Shown: in pieces, positions 31,105-39,670 of the stretch
Layout of the letters: every line of letters begins with the position of its first letter
Numbering within the stretch: position 1 is the stretch's first letter
Assembly (NCBI RefSeq): GCF_015356785.1
Contig: NZ_JAAEJV010000015.1
Location: forward strand, 1-42,298
Length of the DNA stretch: 42,298 nt
Direction: 5' to 3'
Source: Candidatus Neptunochlamydia vexilliferae
GTDB taxonomy: Bacteria > Chlamydiota > Chlamydiia > Chlamydiales > Simkaniaceae
Notes under the pieces: generated by a model
The model's input: the letters and a program-made list of their open reading frames with translations, nothing else
Told to the model about the DNA's origin: nothing
Database searches by the model: none
Program-made: the position numbers and the translations under genes

Positions 31105-32046
31105 CTACTTCTGATCCCTACCTTTCTCGTTAATGGCCATAATTCCCGAGCTACCATATACGCCCATTCTTCGATATTCGCTAGAATAATGATAAATATC
31201 AACTCCTCCCCAGTGTCCAAAAGCTCCAACAGTTGCTGACTCTTTAATGTCTCCAGCCTTACTGCTTTGGCACTGAATATAAGACGGACAAGAACTGTCA
31301 TTAAATAGAAAATCACCTGTTCTTGCATGGTCTGTAAGAACAGAAACAACGGCCTCTAAAGGTGTAGGGGTACGATAGGAGAATTGATTGTTTTTGCTTA
31401 ATAGGTCGAGAAATTTTTGATGTTTAGCTATACCATTATAGATGGTTTTTGGGATTAAACCTCGGGTCATCATTATCCATTTTGTATTTGGAAAGGACTC
31501 ACCTTCTAATTTTTTCTTTGCTTTTTTGTCGTCATGAAATACGTATGCTAACTTATATCCCTTTATAGGTGCTTTAGCTTTTTTAAAAAAAGTCTTCAGA
31601 GAGAACGGTTCTCCATTAAACACACTTGGAATAAGGGTCAAAATATGGGTATCCTTAATCTTCTTTTCTTTCCATATCGGGCAAGGACTATCCAATAGTG
31701 CTCCAATGCTTGGTGGTAGAGAAGGCTCCAGACCAATTTTCCCAAAGTAGTTTTCCCAGTCCCTTTTTCCAAAGCAAAATTCTCTGACCATTTTTAATTT
31801 TTTATCCTCTCCAATCTTTCTCCAGCTCTTACACACACATGTAGCTGCTTCTTGGTCTCTAGGAGATAAAAGCTTAAAAATAACAAGTAAAAGCTCCTCA
31901 GGAAGCCCTCCAAAAGTCCCTTTTGTGCTCCCACTCTTCTTCATTCTTTTTTTGTCCACTTGGCTTAATTCAGTGTTTTGAGAAAACCCAATCTCAATAT
32001 CCCTTTTTATCCCTCTTCTACCTGCTTGCCCAATAGCACTCATCAC
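31105..32046 (-). CDS. F-box protein, probable host-directed effector, 313 aa
   Basis: An F-box lies at about residues 46-85: GGLPEELLLVIFKLLSPRDQ followed by EAATCVCKSWRKIGED. In eukaryotes this motif binds Skp1 in SCF ubiquitin ligases; in amoeba-associated chlamydiae such proteins are thought to act on host ubiquitination. The C-terminal 190 residues form an unrecognised domain (GYKLAYVFHDDKKAKKKL, TPTPLEAVVSVLTDHARTGDFL, VGAFGHWGGVDIYHYSSEY) that may select substrates. No signal peptide is present, which fits a type III effector. A possible promoter TTGTAG-17-TAGTAT lies upstream. It is AT-rich and sits next to a large palindrome. Confidence 0.8.
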   Translation of the reverse strand: MMSAIGQAGRRGIKRDIEIGFSQNTELSQVDKKRMKKSGSTKGTFGGLPEELLLVIFKLLSPRDQEAATCVCKSWRKIGEDKKLKMVREFCFGKRDWENYFGKIGLEPSLPPSIGALLDSPCPIWKEKKIKDTHILTLIPSVFNGEPFSLKTFFKKAKAPIKGYKLAYVFHDDKKAKKKLEGESFPNTKWIMMTRGLIPKTIYNGIAKHQKFLDLLSKNNQFSYRTPTPLEAVVSVLTDHARTGDFLFNDSSCPSYIQCQSSKAGDIKESATVGAFGHWGGVDIYHYSSEYRRMGVYGSSGIMAINEKGRDQK

Positions 32047-32134
32047 AACACCTTACTGTTAAAGACAATATCGATACTAAGGGAAAAGAAGTATTTCTAC
32101 AAAATTTTTTTTCGCCTACAGCCCAACCAGCAAC

Positions 32135-32917
32135 CTAAAACCGAATGTTCCCATTTAGGGTGATCGCCCTTTCCCCAATCATCCGGGACTCTAGATTGAA
32201 GCTCACCCCTCGAATCTTTGTAAGTCCAACTCCTATCAGGAGCAGGAAGGGTTGCCCCGTTTTAATATCTTCATCGGCAACTTGAAAGGAAAAATTAGGG
32301 TCATTGGGAACATTATAAAGGTTCGAATGCATCGATGCATAGGCAAGACCAACATAGGGAATGAAGAGGCCTATCTCTCTTGAAAAACTCACCCCTAGCT
32401 GCCACTCGGCATACTTAAAACGGGCCCCAGAGGTCCGCCGACTTCCTCCATTTTGAAAGATCCGGTCGATCCGCATAAAAGATCCCGAATAAAGGGCATT
32501 GAACCCCATCACCATTTCATCCCAGTAGACCAAAATGACCCTTCCCCCAATACCCCACATGAACTGACTATTGGTTTGGTATTCCATTAAAACGGTATCG
32601 GTGGGGCGCTGGGCCAAATCGAGCTTCATCACCCCCAACTTTCCATAAAGCTCAAACCGATCACTCGCATTAAAGGTGAGAGTCCCCTGATTTTTAAGCG
32701 ATTTGTAGGTATCGAAGCGCTCCCGAATGCTCGACTCCCGCCCATCCACCTTCACCTTCTTGTCAAAAGTCCGGTCCCATTCATATCCGAGCTTGATTCC
32801 CCACCAAGCATCGTTCGATGACCAAATTCCCTCTTCGGGCATGTTGGGGAGGGAGGGATTGCCATTGTAGAGGGCAAAAAGAGCCGGTGTCAATAATAGG
32901 AAAATCCAAAGTTTCAT
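32135..32917 (-). CDS. MOMP-like outer membrane protein, 260 aa
   Basis: A signal peptide (MKLWIFLLLTPALFALY) is followed by GNPSLPNMPEEGIWSSNDAWWGIKLGYEWDRTFDKKV, which resembles the mature N-terminus of chlamydial major outer membrane proteins (GNPAEPSL...GxxGDFVFDR). The rest is beta-rich with alternating hydrophobic residues, and the last residue is Phe, as usual for outer membrane barrels. It is shorter than Chlamydia MOMP (about 390 aa) and has few cysteines, like the MOMP-like families of environmental chlamydiae. It follows the 586-aa gene with 10 bases between them. Confidence 0.78.
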   Translation of the reverse strand: MKLWIFLLLTPALFALYNGNPSLPNMPEEGIWSSNDAWWGIKLGYEWDRTFDKKVKVDGRESSIRERFDTYKSLKNQGTLTFNASDRFELYGKLGVMKLDLAQRPTDTVLMEYQTNSQFMWGIGGRVILVYWDEMVMGFNALYSGSFMRIDRIFQNGGSRRTSGARFKYAEWQLGVSFSREIGLFIPYVGLAYASMHSNLYNVPNDPNFSFQVADEDIKTGQPFLLLIGVGLTKIRGVSFNLESRMIGERAITLNGNIRF

Positions 32918-32927
32918 GCGTTGAACT

Positions 32928-34688
32928 TTAAACTTTTTTGAGTTTCAAGGCAAGATCGGCAAACGCTACACTGGCAAGATCACTCGGGCGGGTCAACACT
33001 CCCCAAGGCTCAGATGAGGAACCATTCAGGTAGGGACGCCACTCATTCATCGGAAGGGCGCGGGTTTCATCAGCACTCACCCGGTAAAGATCAAGCTCTA
33101 AGCTTGCTGGGTTTACAGCAAAGGCAAAAAAATAATCGGCCCAGTTCGTGTCAGCAAAGATGAGGGGTTCGGGTGGATGTAAATCCGGATTTACAACGTG
33201 CGCTTTTCCCGGGTTAATCACATGGTCACGGACCCAGGTATAGGTAAATCCTTTGTCAAGCCACCCTTCCTTAAAGCGGGGTTGCCCCGGCTTGAGGAGA
33301 AAGGCATGGGTCGGGGAGTACATGAGAAGGCTTGCCAGAGGATCGATTTCAAAAGGTTTGGTGACATGGTAGGGGAGCGATTTGAGAAGGTCTAGAAGGA
33401 AAATCAAAAGGTCGGTCGGGTTTTTAATCGCCCTCTTTTCTTCAGCGATTTCTCCTTCAATGCAATAATATCCTTTGAGGAGGGTATGCAAACTTCCTCC
33501 CGAAGTGTAGCTCCAAGGATTTTTCTTTTTGAGGGCAAAGGAGAGAAACTCTTTGGTTTCAATAAAGTGGATGATGGCGGTTGTCAGTGAGGCGATTTCT
33601 TCCTCATCCCAGTCAGAAGCGGCGATAATTTGAGGTTCAACGGCAAGAAAAAACTGGCGAAGAGCTCCAATAAATTCTTCGGCATTATGGATCAAGGTCC
33701 AGGAGGACGGGTCGCTCCTACCATGTTTGTAACAAAGGCGAAAGCCGGCAGGACTATCTTCGTAGAGGGTTTCACAAACCTCCTCTGTATCGGCATCAAA
33801 AACTTCAAGAAAATACTCCTGAAACTTTTCGGTATATTGCTCAATAATAAAAGGGAAAAATTTTGCGATGTATTCCCCTTTTTGGTGAGCCTCATCACGC
33901 ATCTCTTTACAAACATTGGCATGGTGGGAGCGGACCTGAAGTTCTCCTTTCCGAAGACGGATCCGATCGGGAGAGTCGGCTTGCCTGAGAAGCGCTTGAG
34001 CAACGCGCGCTTCATCAACTGCGCGGACATACTCTTCATGCAGCTTATCGACTTCCTTATTCGCCGCCTCAAGTTTTTCCTGTAAAGCCCCATAAATAAG
34101 GTGGCCGATCCCTCCTTCTTTCTTTGGGTCAAGGCCCAGTGATTCAAAAAGATTCCACTTGCTAAAAGTGGTTTTATAGTCGGAAAAGGAAGCAAGTGTG
34201 TACTCCCAAGCTCTAAGTAAGGGGTGATCGGTCTCTCTCCCTCCCCACTTAGGGCTGAGGGGGACAGCAAATTCTTCTCCCCCAAAGGTCCTTTTCATCT
34301 TCCCAAGCATCATCAGATCGTAAAGGTCGAGAAGGAGGCGCTCTGGTTGTTTTTGCTGAATAAAAATCGCAGGTGCTGTTGCAAAACAAGATCCAACAAT
34401 CTGTCTTAAAGGGCAAAGGAGGGCAGAGATGACACTTTCTTGGAGATGTTTGTTTTCAATTTTTTCCTTTTCAGGAAGACCCACACTTTTTCGGATGAGG
34501 GTTTCAATATAAGGGTTTGCCACGGGGAGCCTAAACCGCTTGAGAAGGGTCTTTGACTCTTTTGTCTCTAAATAATAGAGGGCATGGAGGCGATACTCGT
34601 CCCAGATCGACTGGGTTGCACGGGCAACCTCCTCTCCGGAGATGATTGCACGGGCTAAAGTTCGGGCGATTTCAAGATGATGAGACAT
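32928..34688 (-). CDS. 586-aa protein with papain-like signatures
   Basis: I do not recognise the family. Near residue 94 the sequence PLRQIVGSCFATAPAIFIQ resembles the Gln...GSCWA active-site helix of papain-like peptidases, with Cys at 101. Near the end, AHVVN (His about 497) and FADTNWADYFFAF (Asn about 515, Trp 516) resemble the His and Asn-Ser-Trp parts of the same fold. The middle is largely helical, including a coiled coil (LEAANKEVDKLHEEYVRAVDEARV). No signal peptide is present. It is divergent from thrS and lies upstream of the MOMP-like gene. A peptidase role is inference only. Confidence 0.6.
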   Translation of the reverse strand: MSHHLEIARTLARAIISGEEVARATQSIWDEYRLHALYYLETKESKTLLKRFRLPVANPYIETLIRKSVGLPEKEKIENKHLQESVISALLCPLRQIVGSCFATAPAIFIQQKQPERLLLDLYDLMMLGKMKRTFGGEEFAVPLSPKWGGRETDHPLLRAWEYTLASFSDYKTTFSKWNLFESLGLDPKKEGGIGHLIYGALQEKLEAANKEVDKLHEEYVRAVDEARVAQALLRQADSPDRIRLRKGELQVRSHHANVCKEMRDEAHQKGEYIAKFFPFIIEQYTEKFQEYFLEVFDADTEEVCETLYEDSPAGFRLCYKHGRSDPSSWTLIHNAEEFIGALRQFFLAVEPQIIAASDWDEEEIASLTTAIIHFIETKEFLSFALKKKNPWSYTSGGSLHTLLKGYYCIEGEIAEEKRAIKNPTDLLIFLLDLLKSLPYHVTKPFEIDPLASLLMYSPTHAFLLKPGQPRFKEGWLDKGFTYTWVRDHVINPGKAHVVNPDLHPPEPLIFADTNWADYFFAFAVNPASLELDLYRVSADETRALPMNEWRPYLNGSSSEPWGVLTRPSDLASVAFADLALKLKKV

Positions 34689-34762
34689 GATATCCTTAGT
34701 TGTAGCAATTCCTTTCCCTTTTTTACAATCTCTTGTACAATGTAACTAAGGAAACAAAAAAA

Positions 34763-36691
34763 ATGTTCATAAACGTGAAGTGTGAAAGTGAAAAATTAGA
34801 GCTCCCTGCGGGAAGTTCTGCGAAAGAGCTAGCTGAAAAAATGAACCTGCGGGAGCCTCACCAGGCTTTAATAGTCAGTATTAATGGTGAAGTTTACGAT
34901 TTAGATACCGCGCTAAGCGATGGAGATGATGTTAAGTTTCTCGACTTCGATACCGATCAAGGGAAAGAAGTTTTTTGGCACACCTCTGCCCACGTTTTGG
35001 CGCAAGCAATCCTCAGACTCTGGCCCAATGCCAAACCCACAATTGGTCCCCCCATTGACAATGGGTTTTACTATGACTTTGACAACCTAGATATCTCAGA
35101 AGCTGATTTTCCAAAGATTGAAAAAGAGATCAAAAAAATCCTCAGCGAAAATTTTAAGCCAGAAAAACATCTTTTCGACGGAAAGAAAGATGCCTTAAAA
35201 GAATTTGGAGATAACCCCTATAAAAAAGAGCTGATTGAAGGATTCGATGATCAAGGACCCATTACCGCTTATCGACAAGGAGAATTTTTTGATCTTTGCC
35301 GCGGCCCCCACCTTCCCAACCTAGGAAAGATTAAAGCGTTTAAAATTCTGAAAACCTCAGGCGCTTATTGGAGAGGAGATTCAGAAAACGCCATGCTCAC
35401 CCGGATCTATGGGATTTCGTTTCCTAATCGGGAACTCTTAAAGGCCTACCTCCACCTCCTCGAAGAGGCGAAGAAACGGGACCACCGCGTTTTAGGGGCC
35501 AAGCTCAACCTCTTCTCCTTTAAAGAAGAGGCACCAGCCATGCCCTTTTTCCATCCCCGAGGGATGGCGGTTTGGGATCATCTCGTCGACTACTGGAAAG
35601 AGCTTCACTTAAGGGAAGGGTATAAGATCATCAAAACCCCTCAGCTCATGACCAAAGAGCTTTGGGAGCTATCGGGTCACTGGGATCACTACCGAGAAAA
35701 TATGTTCACCGTTGAGGTCGATGATGAGCGGGCCTATGCTGTAAAGCCAATGAACTGCCCAGGATGCATGCTCTACTATAAGGGTCACTCCCATAGCTAT
35801 CGGGAGTTTCCACTTCGGATCGCCGAGTTTGGCCATGTCCACCGGAAAGAACCTTCGGGAGCACTCAACGGTCTTTTCCGCGTCCAAAGTTTCCACCAAG
35901 ATGATGCTCACCTCTTTATGCAACCGGTGCAGATCAAAGATGAGATCTTAGGGGTTCTTGACTTGGTAAAAGAGATCTATCAAGCGTTCGGCTTGGAGTA
36001 TACCTTTGAGCTTTCGACCCGCCCCAAAAAGTCGATTGGATCCGATGAAGATTGGGAAATAACAACGGCAGGACTCAGAGAGGCCCTAGATGAGTGGGGG
36101 GAACCCTACAAAATCAATGAAGGGGATGGTGCCTTTTATGGACCCAAGATCGACCTCCATGTTCATGATGCTCTGGGAAGACGGTGGCAGTGTGGAACCA
36201 TCCAGCTCGATATGTCCCTTCCAGAGAAGTTTGAGCTTGAATACAAAGATAGTGATGGAGCGCTCAAACGTCCTATCATGATCCACCGGGCCATTTTTGG
36301 ATCGATCGAGCGCTTTTTAGGGATTTTGATCGAACACTTTGCGGGAAAATTCCCTTTCTGGATGAGTCCTCTTCCCATCCGCCTCATTCCGGTTGCCGAT
36401 AAGCATGTTCCTTATGCCCTTGAGGTGATGAAAAAGATTCAAGAGGCTGGCTTTACATGTGACTGTGACGATGCTCCAGACTCTGTGGGGAAAAAAGTGC
36501 GAAATGCCCAGCTTCTTAAGGTCAACTACATGCTGACCGTTGGGGATAAAGAGGTAGAAAACAACACCATTTCATTAAGGACGCGCGATAATGTCGTCCA
36601 TGGGGAAGTTATCATCGATGATTTCCTAAACAATTGTGCAATCGAATATAAGGAAAAAAAACTAACATCTCCTTACCATAAAGAGTCGTGA
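34763..36691 (+). CDS. thrS: Threonyl-tRNA synthetase
   Basis: Class II synthetase charging tRNA-Thr. Domains in order: TGS (residues 1-62), the editing domain (HTSAHVLAQAILRLWP, later LCRGPHLPNLGKIKAFKILKTSGAYWRGD), and the catalytic core with MNCPGCMLYYKGHSHSYREFPLRIAEFG (zinc Cys), HRKEPSGALNGLFRVQSFHQDDAH (motif 2) and IHRAIFGSIERFLGILIEHFAGKFPFW (motif 3). An anticodon-binding domain closes it. From the ATG at 34763 it is 642 aa, complete. A possible promoter TTGTAG-18-TACAAT lies at 34700-34729. The stop overlaps the parA start. Confidence 0.96.
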   Translation: MFINVKCESEKLELPAGSSAKELAEKMNLREPHQALIVSINGEVYDLDTALSDGDDVKFLDFDTDQGKEVFWHTSAHVLAQAILRLWPNAKPTIGPPIDNGFYYDFDNLDISEADFPKIEKEIKKILSENFKPEKHLFDGKKDALKEFGDNPYKKELIEGFDDQGPITAYRQGEFFDLCRGPHLPNLGKIKAFKILKTSGAYWRGDSENAMLTRIYGISFPNRELLKAYLHLLEEAKKRDHRVLGAKLNLFSFKEEAPAMPFFHPRGMAVWDHLVDYWKELHLREGYKIIKTPQLMTKELWELSGHWDHYRENMFTVEVDDERAYAVKPMNCPGCMLYYKGHSHSYREFPLRIAEFGHVHRKEPSGALNGLFRVQSFHQDDAHLFMQPVQIKDEILGVLDLVKEIYQAFGLEYTFELSTRPKKSIGSDEDWEITTAGLREALDEWGEPYKINEGDGAFYGPKIDLHVHDALGRRWQCGTIQLDMSLPEKFELEYKDSDGALKRPIMIHRAIFGSIERFLGILIEHFAGKFPFWMSPLPIRLIPVADKHVPYALEVMKKIQEAGFTCDCDDAPDSVGKKVRNAQLLKVNYMLTVGDKEVENNTISLRTRDNVVHGEVIIDDFLNNCAIEYKEKKLTSPYHKES

Positions 36692-37473
36692 TGAAAACAA
36701 TATCTGTCTGTAGTTTTAAAGGGGGAACAGCAAAAACCTCGATCTCCTTAAACCTTGGAGCTGCTCTTGCCCGTTTCCATAACAAACGGGTCCTGATGGT
36801 CGACTTTGATGCCCAAGCCAACCTAACAGCAGGACTGGGTCTCGATCCTGACAACCATGATAGTTTAGCAGCTGTTCTTCAAGATACTAAAACGGTTGGG
36901 GAAGTCATTGTCCATACCGATCACCCCTCAATCGACCTCATTCCAGCAGATACCTGGCTTGAGCGGGTCGAATCGACAGGAAACTTAGCAACAGACCGCT
37001 ACTCCCACGAAAAGCTAAAAAAAATTCTCGCTCCTCTAGGTTACGACTTTGCCATTATCGACACTCCACCATCCCTTTGCTGGCTGACAGAGTCCTCTCT
37101 CATTGCTTGTGACTATGGACTTGTCTGTGCAACCCCTGAGTTTTACAGCATCAAAGGACTTCAGCGCCTCTCTTACTTCATGCACTATATTTCAGAAAGA
37201 CATCCCTTCGAACTTCTTGGCGTTGTCCTCTCTTTTTGGAATTCCCGAGGAAAAAACAATCAAGAATTTTTAGAAGTGATTGAAGACACTTTTCCTGAAA
37301 AAGTGTTAAACACAAAAGTTAGAAGAGATATTGCAGTTTCTGAAGCTTCGATCCATGGGAAACCTGTTTTCGAAACCCGCCCTAAATCGCGCGCCGCCGA
37401 AGATTTCAGAGAGCTTACCCAAGAACTATTACCAAAACTGGAGTCACCATGTCTAAGTTCAACTCACTCTTAA
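36691..37473 (+). CDS. parA: ParA/MinD-family partition ATPase
   Basis: Deviant Walker-A ATPase of the ParA group. Motifs are ICSFKGGTAKTS-type at the N-terminus (VCSFKGGTAKTSISLNLGAALA), VLMVDFDAQANLTAGLG and FAIIDTPPSLCWL. At 260 aa it is the size of chromosomal and plasmid Soj/ParA proteins. Its ATG overlaps the thrS stop (TGATG). No parB is next to it; instead the pGP6-D-like gene follows with a 25-base overlap. This order matches the Chlamydiaceae thrS - minD/parA - gp6D cluster as I recall it. Confidence 0.92.
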   Translation: MKTISVCSFKGGTAKTSISLNLGAALARFHNKRVLMVDFDAQANLTAGLGLDPDNHDSLAAVLQDTKTVGEVIVHTDHPSIDLIPADTWLERVESTGNLATDRYSHEKLKKILAPLGYDFAIIDTPPSLCWLTESSLIACDYGLVCATPEFYSIKGLQRLSYFMHYISERHPFELLGVVLSFWNSRGKNNQEFLEVIEDTFPEKVLNTKVRRDIAVSEASIHGKPVFETRPKSRAAEDFRELTQELLPKLESPCLSSTHS

Positions 37474-38168
37474 TCGGCCGTTTTAAAAGCCAGCCCAAAA
37501 AAGAAAAAATGGGTGAACTTGTTGAACGGAACCCTTTTGCGGGAGCTTTTCAGGTGAGCCCCATGAGTGAGCAAGAAAAAAAAGAACTTAAAACCCTCCT
37601 AGAAAAATATCAGACAAAAGAAAATGACCTAACTTCCGACTTTAAATTCCTTTCCGACATCACTTCCGAGGTAAAATCGATCAGCAACCAAGCGGTTATT
37701 TTGCACGGTGAGCGGATCAAAAAGGCGCAAGAAGTCTTGAAAGATTATAAAGATGGGGCGTTTAGTAGCTGGCTCCTCCAAACCTATGGAAACCGGCAAA
37801 CACCTTACAACTTTATGCAATACTATGAGCTTTACAACGCCCTTCCCACAAAGTTAAAAGGGATTGTCAACGAGATGCCGCGCCAAGCGATCTACAGCCT
37901 CTCAAGTCGCTCCGTTCCCCAAGAGAAAAAAGAAGCTTTTGTCGAAGAGTATAAAGGAGAGTCGAAAGCAGAACTCCTTGAAAAACTCCGCACCACCTTC
38001 CCTATCCCACAAAAAGATAAGCGCTACCACACCAAAGCAAAAAATGCGATTGATACTCTAAAGCGGGCGATTAAGCTCATGGAGGATGACCGCTTCGACC
38101 CCAAGGTGGGCGAAAAAGCAGAAATCGAAAAGCTCTTACGAAAACTTCAAGCTCTTCTTCACACATGA
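37449..38168 (+). CDS. pGP6-D-like protein
   Basis: Chromosomal homologue of the chlamydial plasmid protein pGP6-D, identified from its position after parA and from recognisable segments (DGAFSSWLLQTYGNRQTPYNFMQYYELYNALP, MPRQAIYSLSSRSVPQEKKEAFVEEYKGESKAELL). At 239 aa it is basic and mostly helical with no membrane segment, compatible with DNA binding. It overlaps parA by 25 bases and the next gene by ATGA. The plasmid pGP6-D is needed for normal plasmid biology, but its biochemical role is unknown. A partner role for ParA is inferred from linkage. Confidence 0.85.
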   Translation: MSKFNSLLIGRFKSQPKKEKMGELVERNPFAGAFQVSPMSEQEKKELKTLLEKYQTKENDLTSDFKFLSDITSEVKSISNQAVILHGERIKKAQEVLKDYKDGAFSSWLLQTYGNRQTPYNFMQYYELYNALPTKLKGIVNEMPRQAIYSLSSRSVPQEKKEAFVEEYKGESKAELLEKLRTTFPIPQKDKRYHTKAKNAIDTLKRAIKLMEDDRFDPKVGEKAEIEKLLRKLQALLHT

Positions 38169-38833
38169 CACCAACCATCATCTCCTTTTACACCCCTAAC
38201 ACCGGGTATGAAAAAGAGATCGAAGGGCTCATTACCTCTTGCAAAAAGCAGAGCCTTCCCTACTCGATAGACCCCATTCCAAACTTTGGAACCTGGGAGA
38301 AAAACTGCTGCTTTAAACCGAAGTACATCCTGAAAAAGTTGTTGGATTTACAAGGTCCCGTTCTCTGGCTTGACGCCGATGCGATTGTCTTCCAAAGACC
38401 TTTTCTATTCAAAGACTTAGATGCTGATGTCGCAGTCCGCATTGTCGACGAACTTCCCGATGATCACCCCTCCAAAATGATTTCCGGCACCCTCTTTTTC
38501 AATAATACACCCGCTGCCATAGAAGTTTTAAAGGAGTGGGACGAAGAAACCGAGCGCCTCTTCAGAACCGACCCAGAGCTTTGGGACCAGGTTTCTCTCC
38601 GCAATGTCCTTCTAAACTCTCAAGCTAAGGTCTACCCTTTGGATGCCCGCTATTACCAAGTCTTTAACAAAATCGAAGATGAAAAAACCTTAGAAGAAGC
38701 ATTTATTATCCACTTCCAAGCCTCCCGCACCCTAAAGAAAACCCTCAATCACGAAGTGGTCCCATTTTGGGATGAGTCAGCTTACATTGATGAAAAAAAA
38801 CATCGCCTAATCAAGCAAATCGCCCCAGCTTAA
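38165..38833 (+). CDS. Nucleotide-diphospho-sugar transferase-like protein (GT-A fold)
   Basis: The key feature is PVLWLDADAIVFQRPFLF, a DxD-type metal and nucleotide-sugar site of GT-A glycosyltransferases. It is preceded by ISFYTPNTGYEKEIEGLITSC and followed by MISGTLFFNNTPAAIEVLKEWDEE, ELWDQVSLRNVLL and AFIIHFQASRTLK, which fit the fold. At 222 aa it is a minimal catalytic domain. It is coupled to the pGP6-D-like gene by ATGA. The acceptor is unknown. Its last 27 bases overlap the convergent Rsm22-like gene. Confidence 0.72.
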   Translation: MTPTIISFYTPNTGYEKEIEGLITSCKKQSLPYSIDPIPNFGTWEKNCCFKPKYILKKLLDLQGPVLWLDADAIVFQRPFLFKDLDADVAVRIVDELPDDHPSKMISGTLFFNNTPAAIEVLKEWDEETERLFRTDPELWDQVSLRNVLLNSQAKVYPLDARYYQVFNKIEDEKTLEEAFIIHFQASRTLKKTLNHEVVPFWDESAYIDEKKHRLIKQIAPA

Positions 38834-39670
38834 GTCTTTCCTCTCTTTGCCCGTAAACGTTTTTTCGATAAGCCCCTCCTTTGTACAAAGGGTAGCCACA
38901 CTATGCCCCTTTCTCTTCAGTGGGTGACGGAGAATGCGGGCACCACTGGGACTATGAGGCTCTTTAGAAGCAATAAGGTAGGAGTATTTTTCATCCTCAT
39001 AACCAAGCGACCCCTTTTTAAGCTTCCTATGGAGTGAAGTCCGCGGAAGGCGGACCGAAAAGTGACACCAATTAGAGCCTACCATCGGGCAAGTTTCATG
39101 GTGAGGGCAGGGGGCATGGATAGACATCCCCAAACCCAAGAGTTGTTTTCGAATGGCGCGGATCCTTTCAAACCCCTCTGGAGTTCCTGGTTCAATCACC
39201 ACAATAAAGTTATCGGTTTGGGCATAAGCCTTTTCGATTGCTAAAGAAACTTTTTCTGGAGGAATTTCATTGAGCGAATAGGAAAATAAAATCAGGTCAG
39301 CGCGGTCGGTGAGAGAAAGGAAGCTTTGTGTTTTCCACATAGCTTCGCGAGGGGCTAGCCGTTTTCCTAGCTTTACAAACTCCCCATCTTGCTCGATTAG
39401 AGTGATAGAGGATTCTGGAAGGGCCCAAAGAGATGTTCCAGGGCCAGCGCCACAATCAATCACCCGCTCAGGAACCTCAATTTCGCTAAAAACCTTCTTC
39501 AAAACGGCATAGGTGGCAGGAAGTCGGGTAGCAAGGTAAGCGACTCGATGGAGATGGGTATCATGAGCACGTTGAGAGTGGTACCGCGTTGTTAAATCTT
39601 CAGCAGCACGAAGAAGCTCCTTCTCCGAGTACTGAGAACACTCCTTTTCAATGGCACCTTCTAGATTCAT
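38807..39670 (-). CDS. Rsm22-like small-subunit rRNA methyltransferase
   Basis: A Rossmann methyltransferase fold is shown by VIDCGAGPGTSLWAL, LILFSYSLNEIP and VVIEPGTPEGFERI. It is followed by the diagnostic cysteine-rich motif CPHHETCPM...WCHFSVRLPR, which in Rsm22 proteins binds an iron-sulfur cluster. The C-terminus has YSYLIASKEP and the GARILRHPLKRKGH segment. At 287 aa it is complete. The mitochondrial homologue METTL17/Rsm22 acts in small-subunit assembly; a similar role here is inferred. It is coupled to the MFS gene upstream by ATGA. Confidence 0.85.
   Translation of the reverse strand: MNLEGAIEKECSQYSEKELLRAAEDLTTRYHSQRAHDTHLHRVAYLATRLPATYAVLKKVFSEIEVPERVIDCGAGPGTSLWALPESSITLIEQDGEFVKLGKRLAPREAMWKTQSFLSLTDRADLILFSYSLNEIPPEKVSLAIEKAYAQTDNFIVVIEPGTPEGFERIRAIRKQLLGLGMSIHAPCPHHETCPMVGSNWCHFSVRLPRTSLHRKLKKGSLGYEDEKYSYLIASKEPHSPSGARILRHPLKRKGHSVATLCTKEGLIEKTFTGKERKDLSWGDLLD

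Noticed and set aside
30957-31349. 130-codon minus-strand frame overlapping the F-box gene end
   Set aside because: It reads the F-box gene in another frame and the palindrome, and has no start signal or domain.
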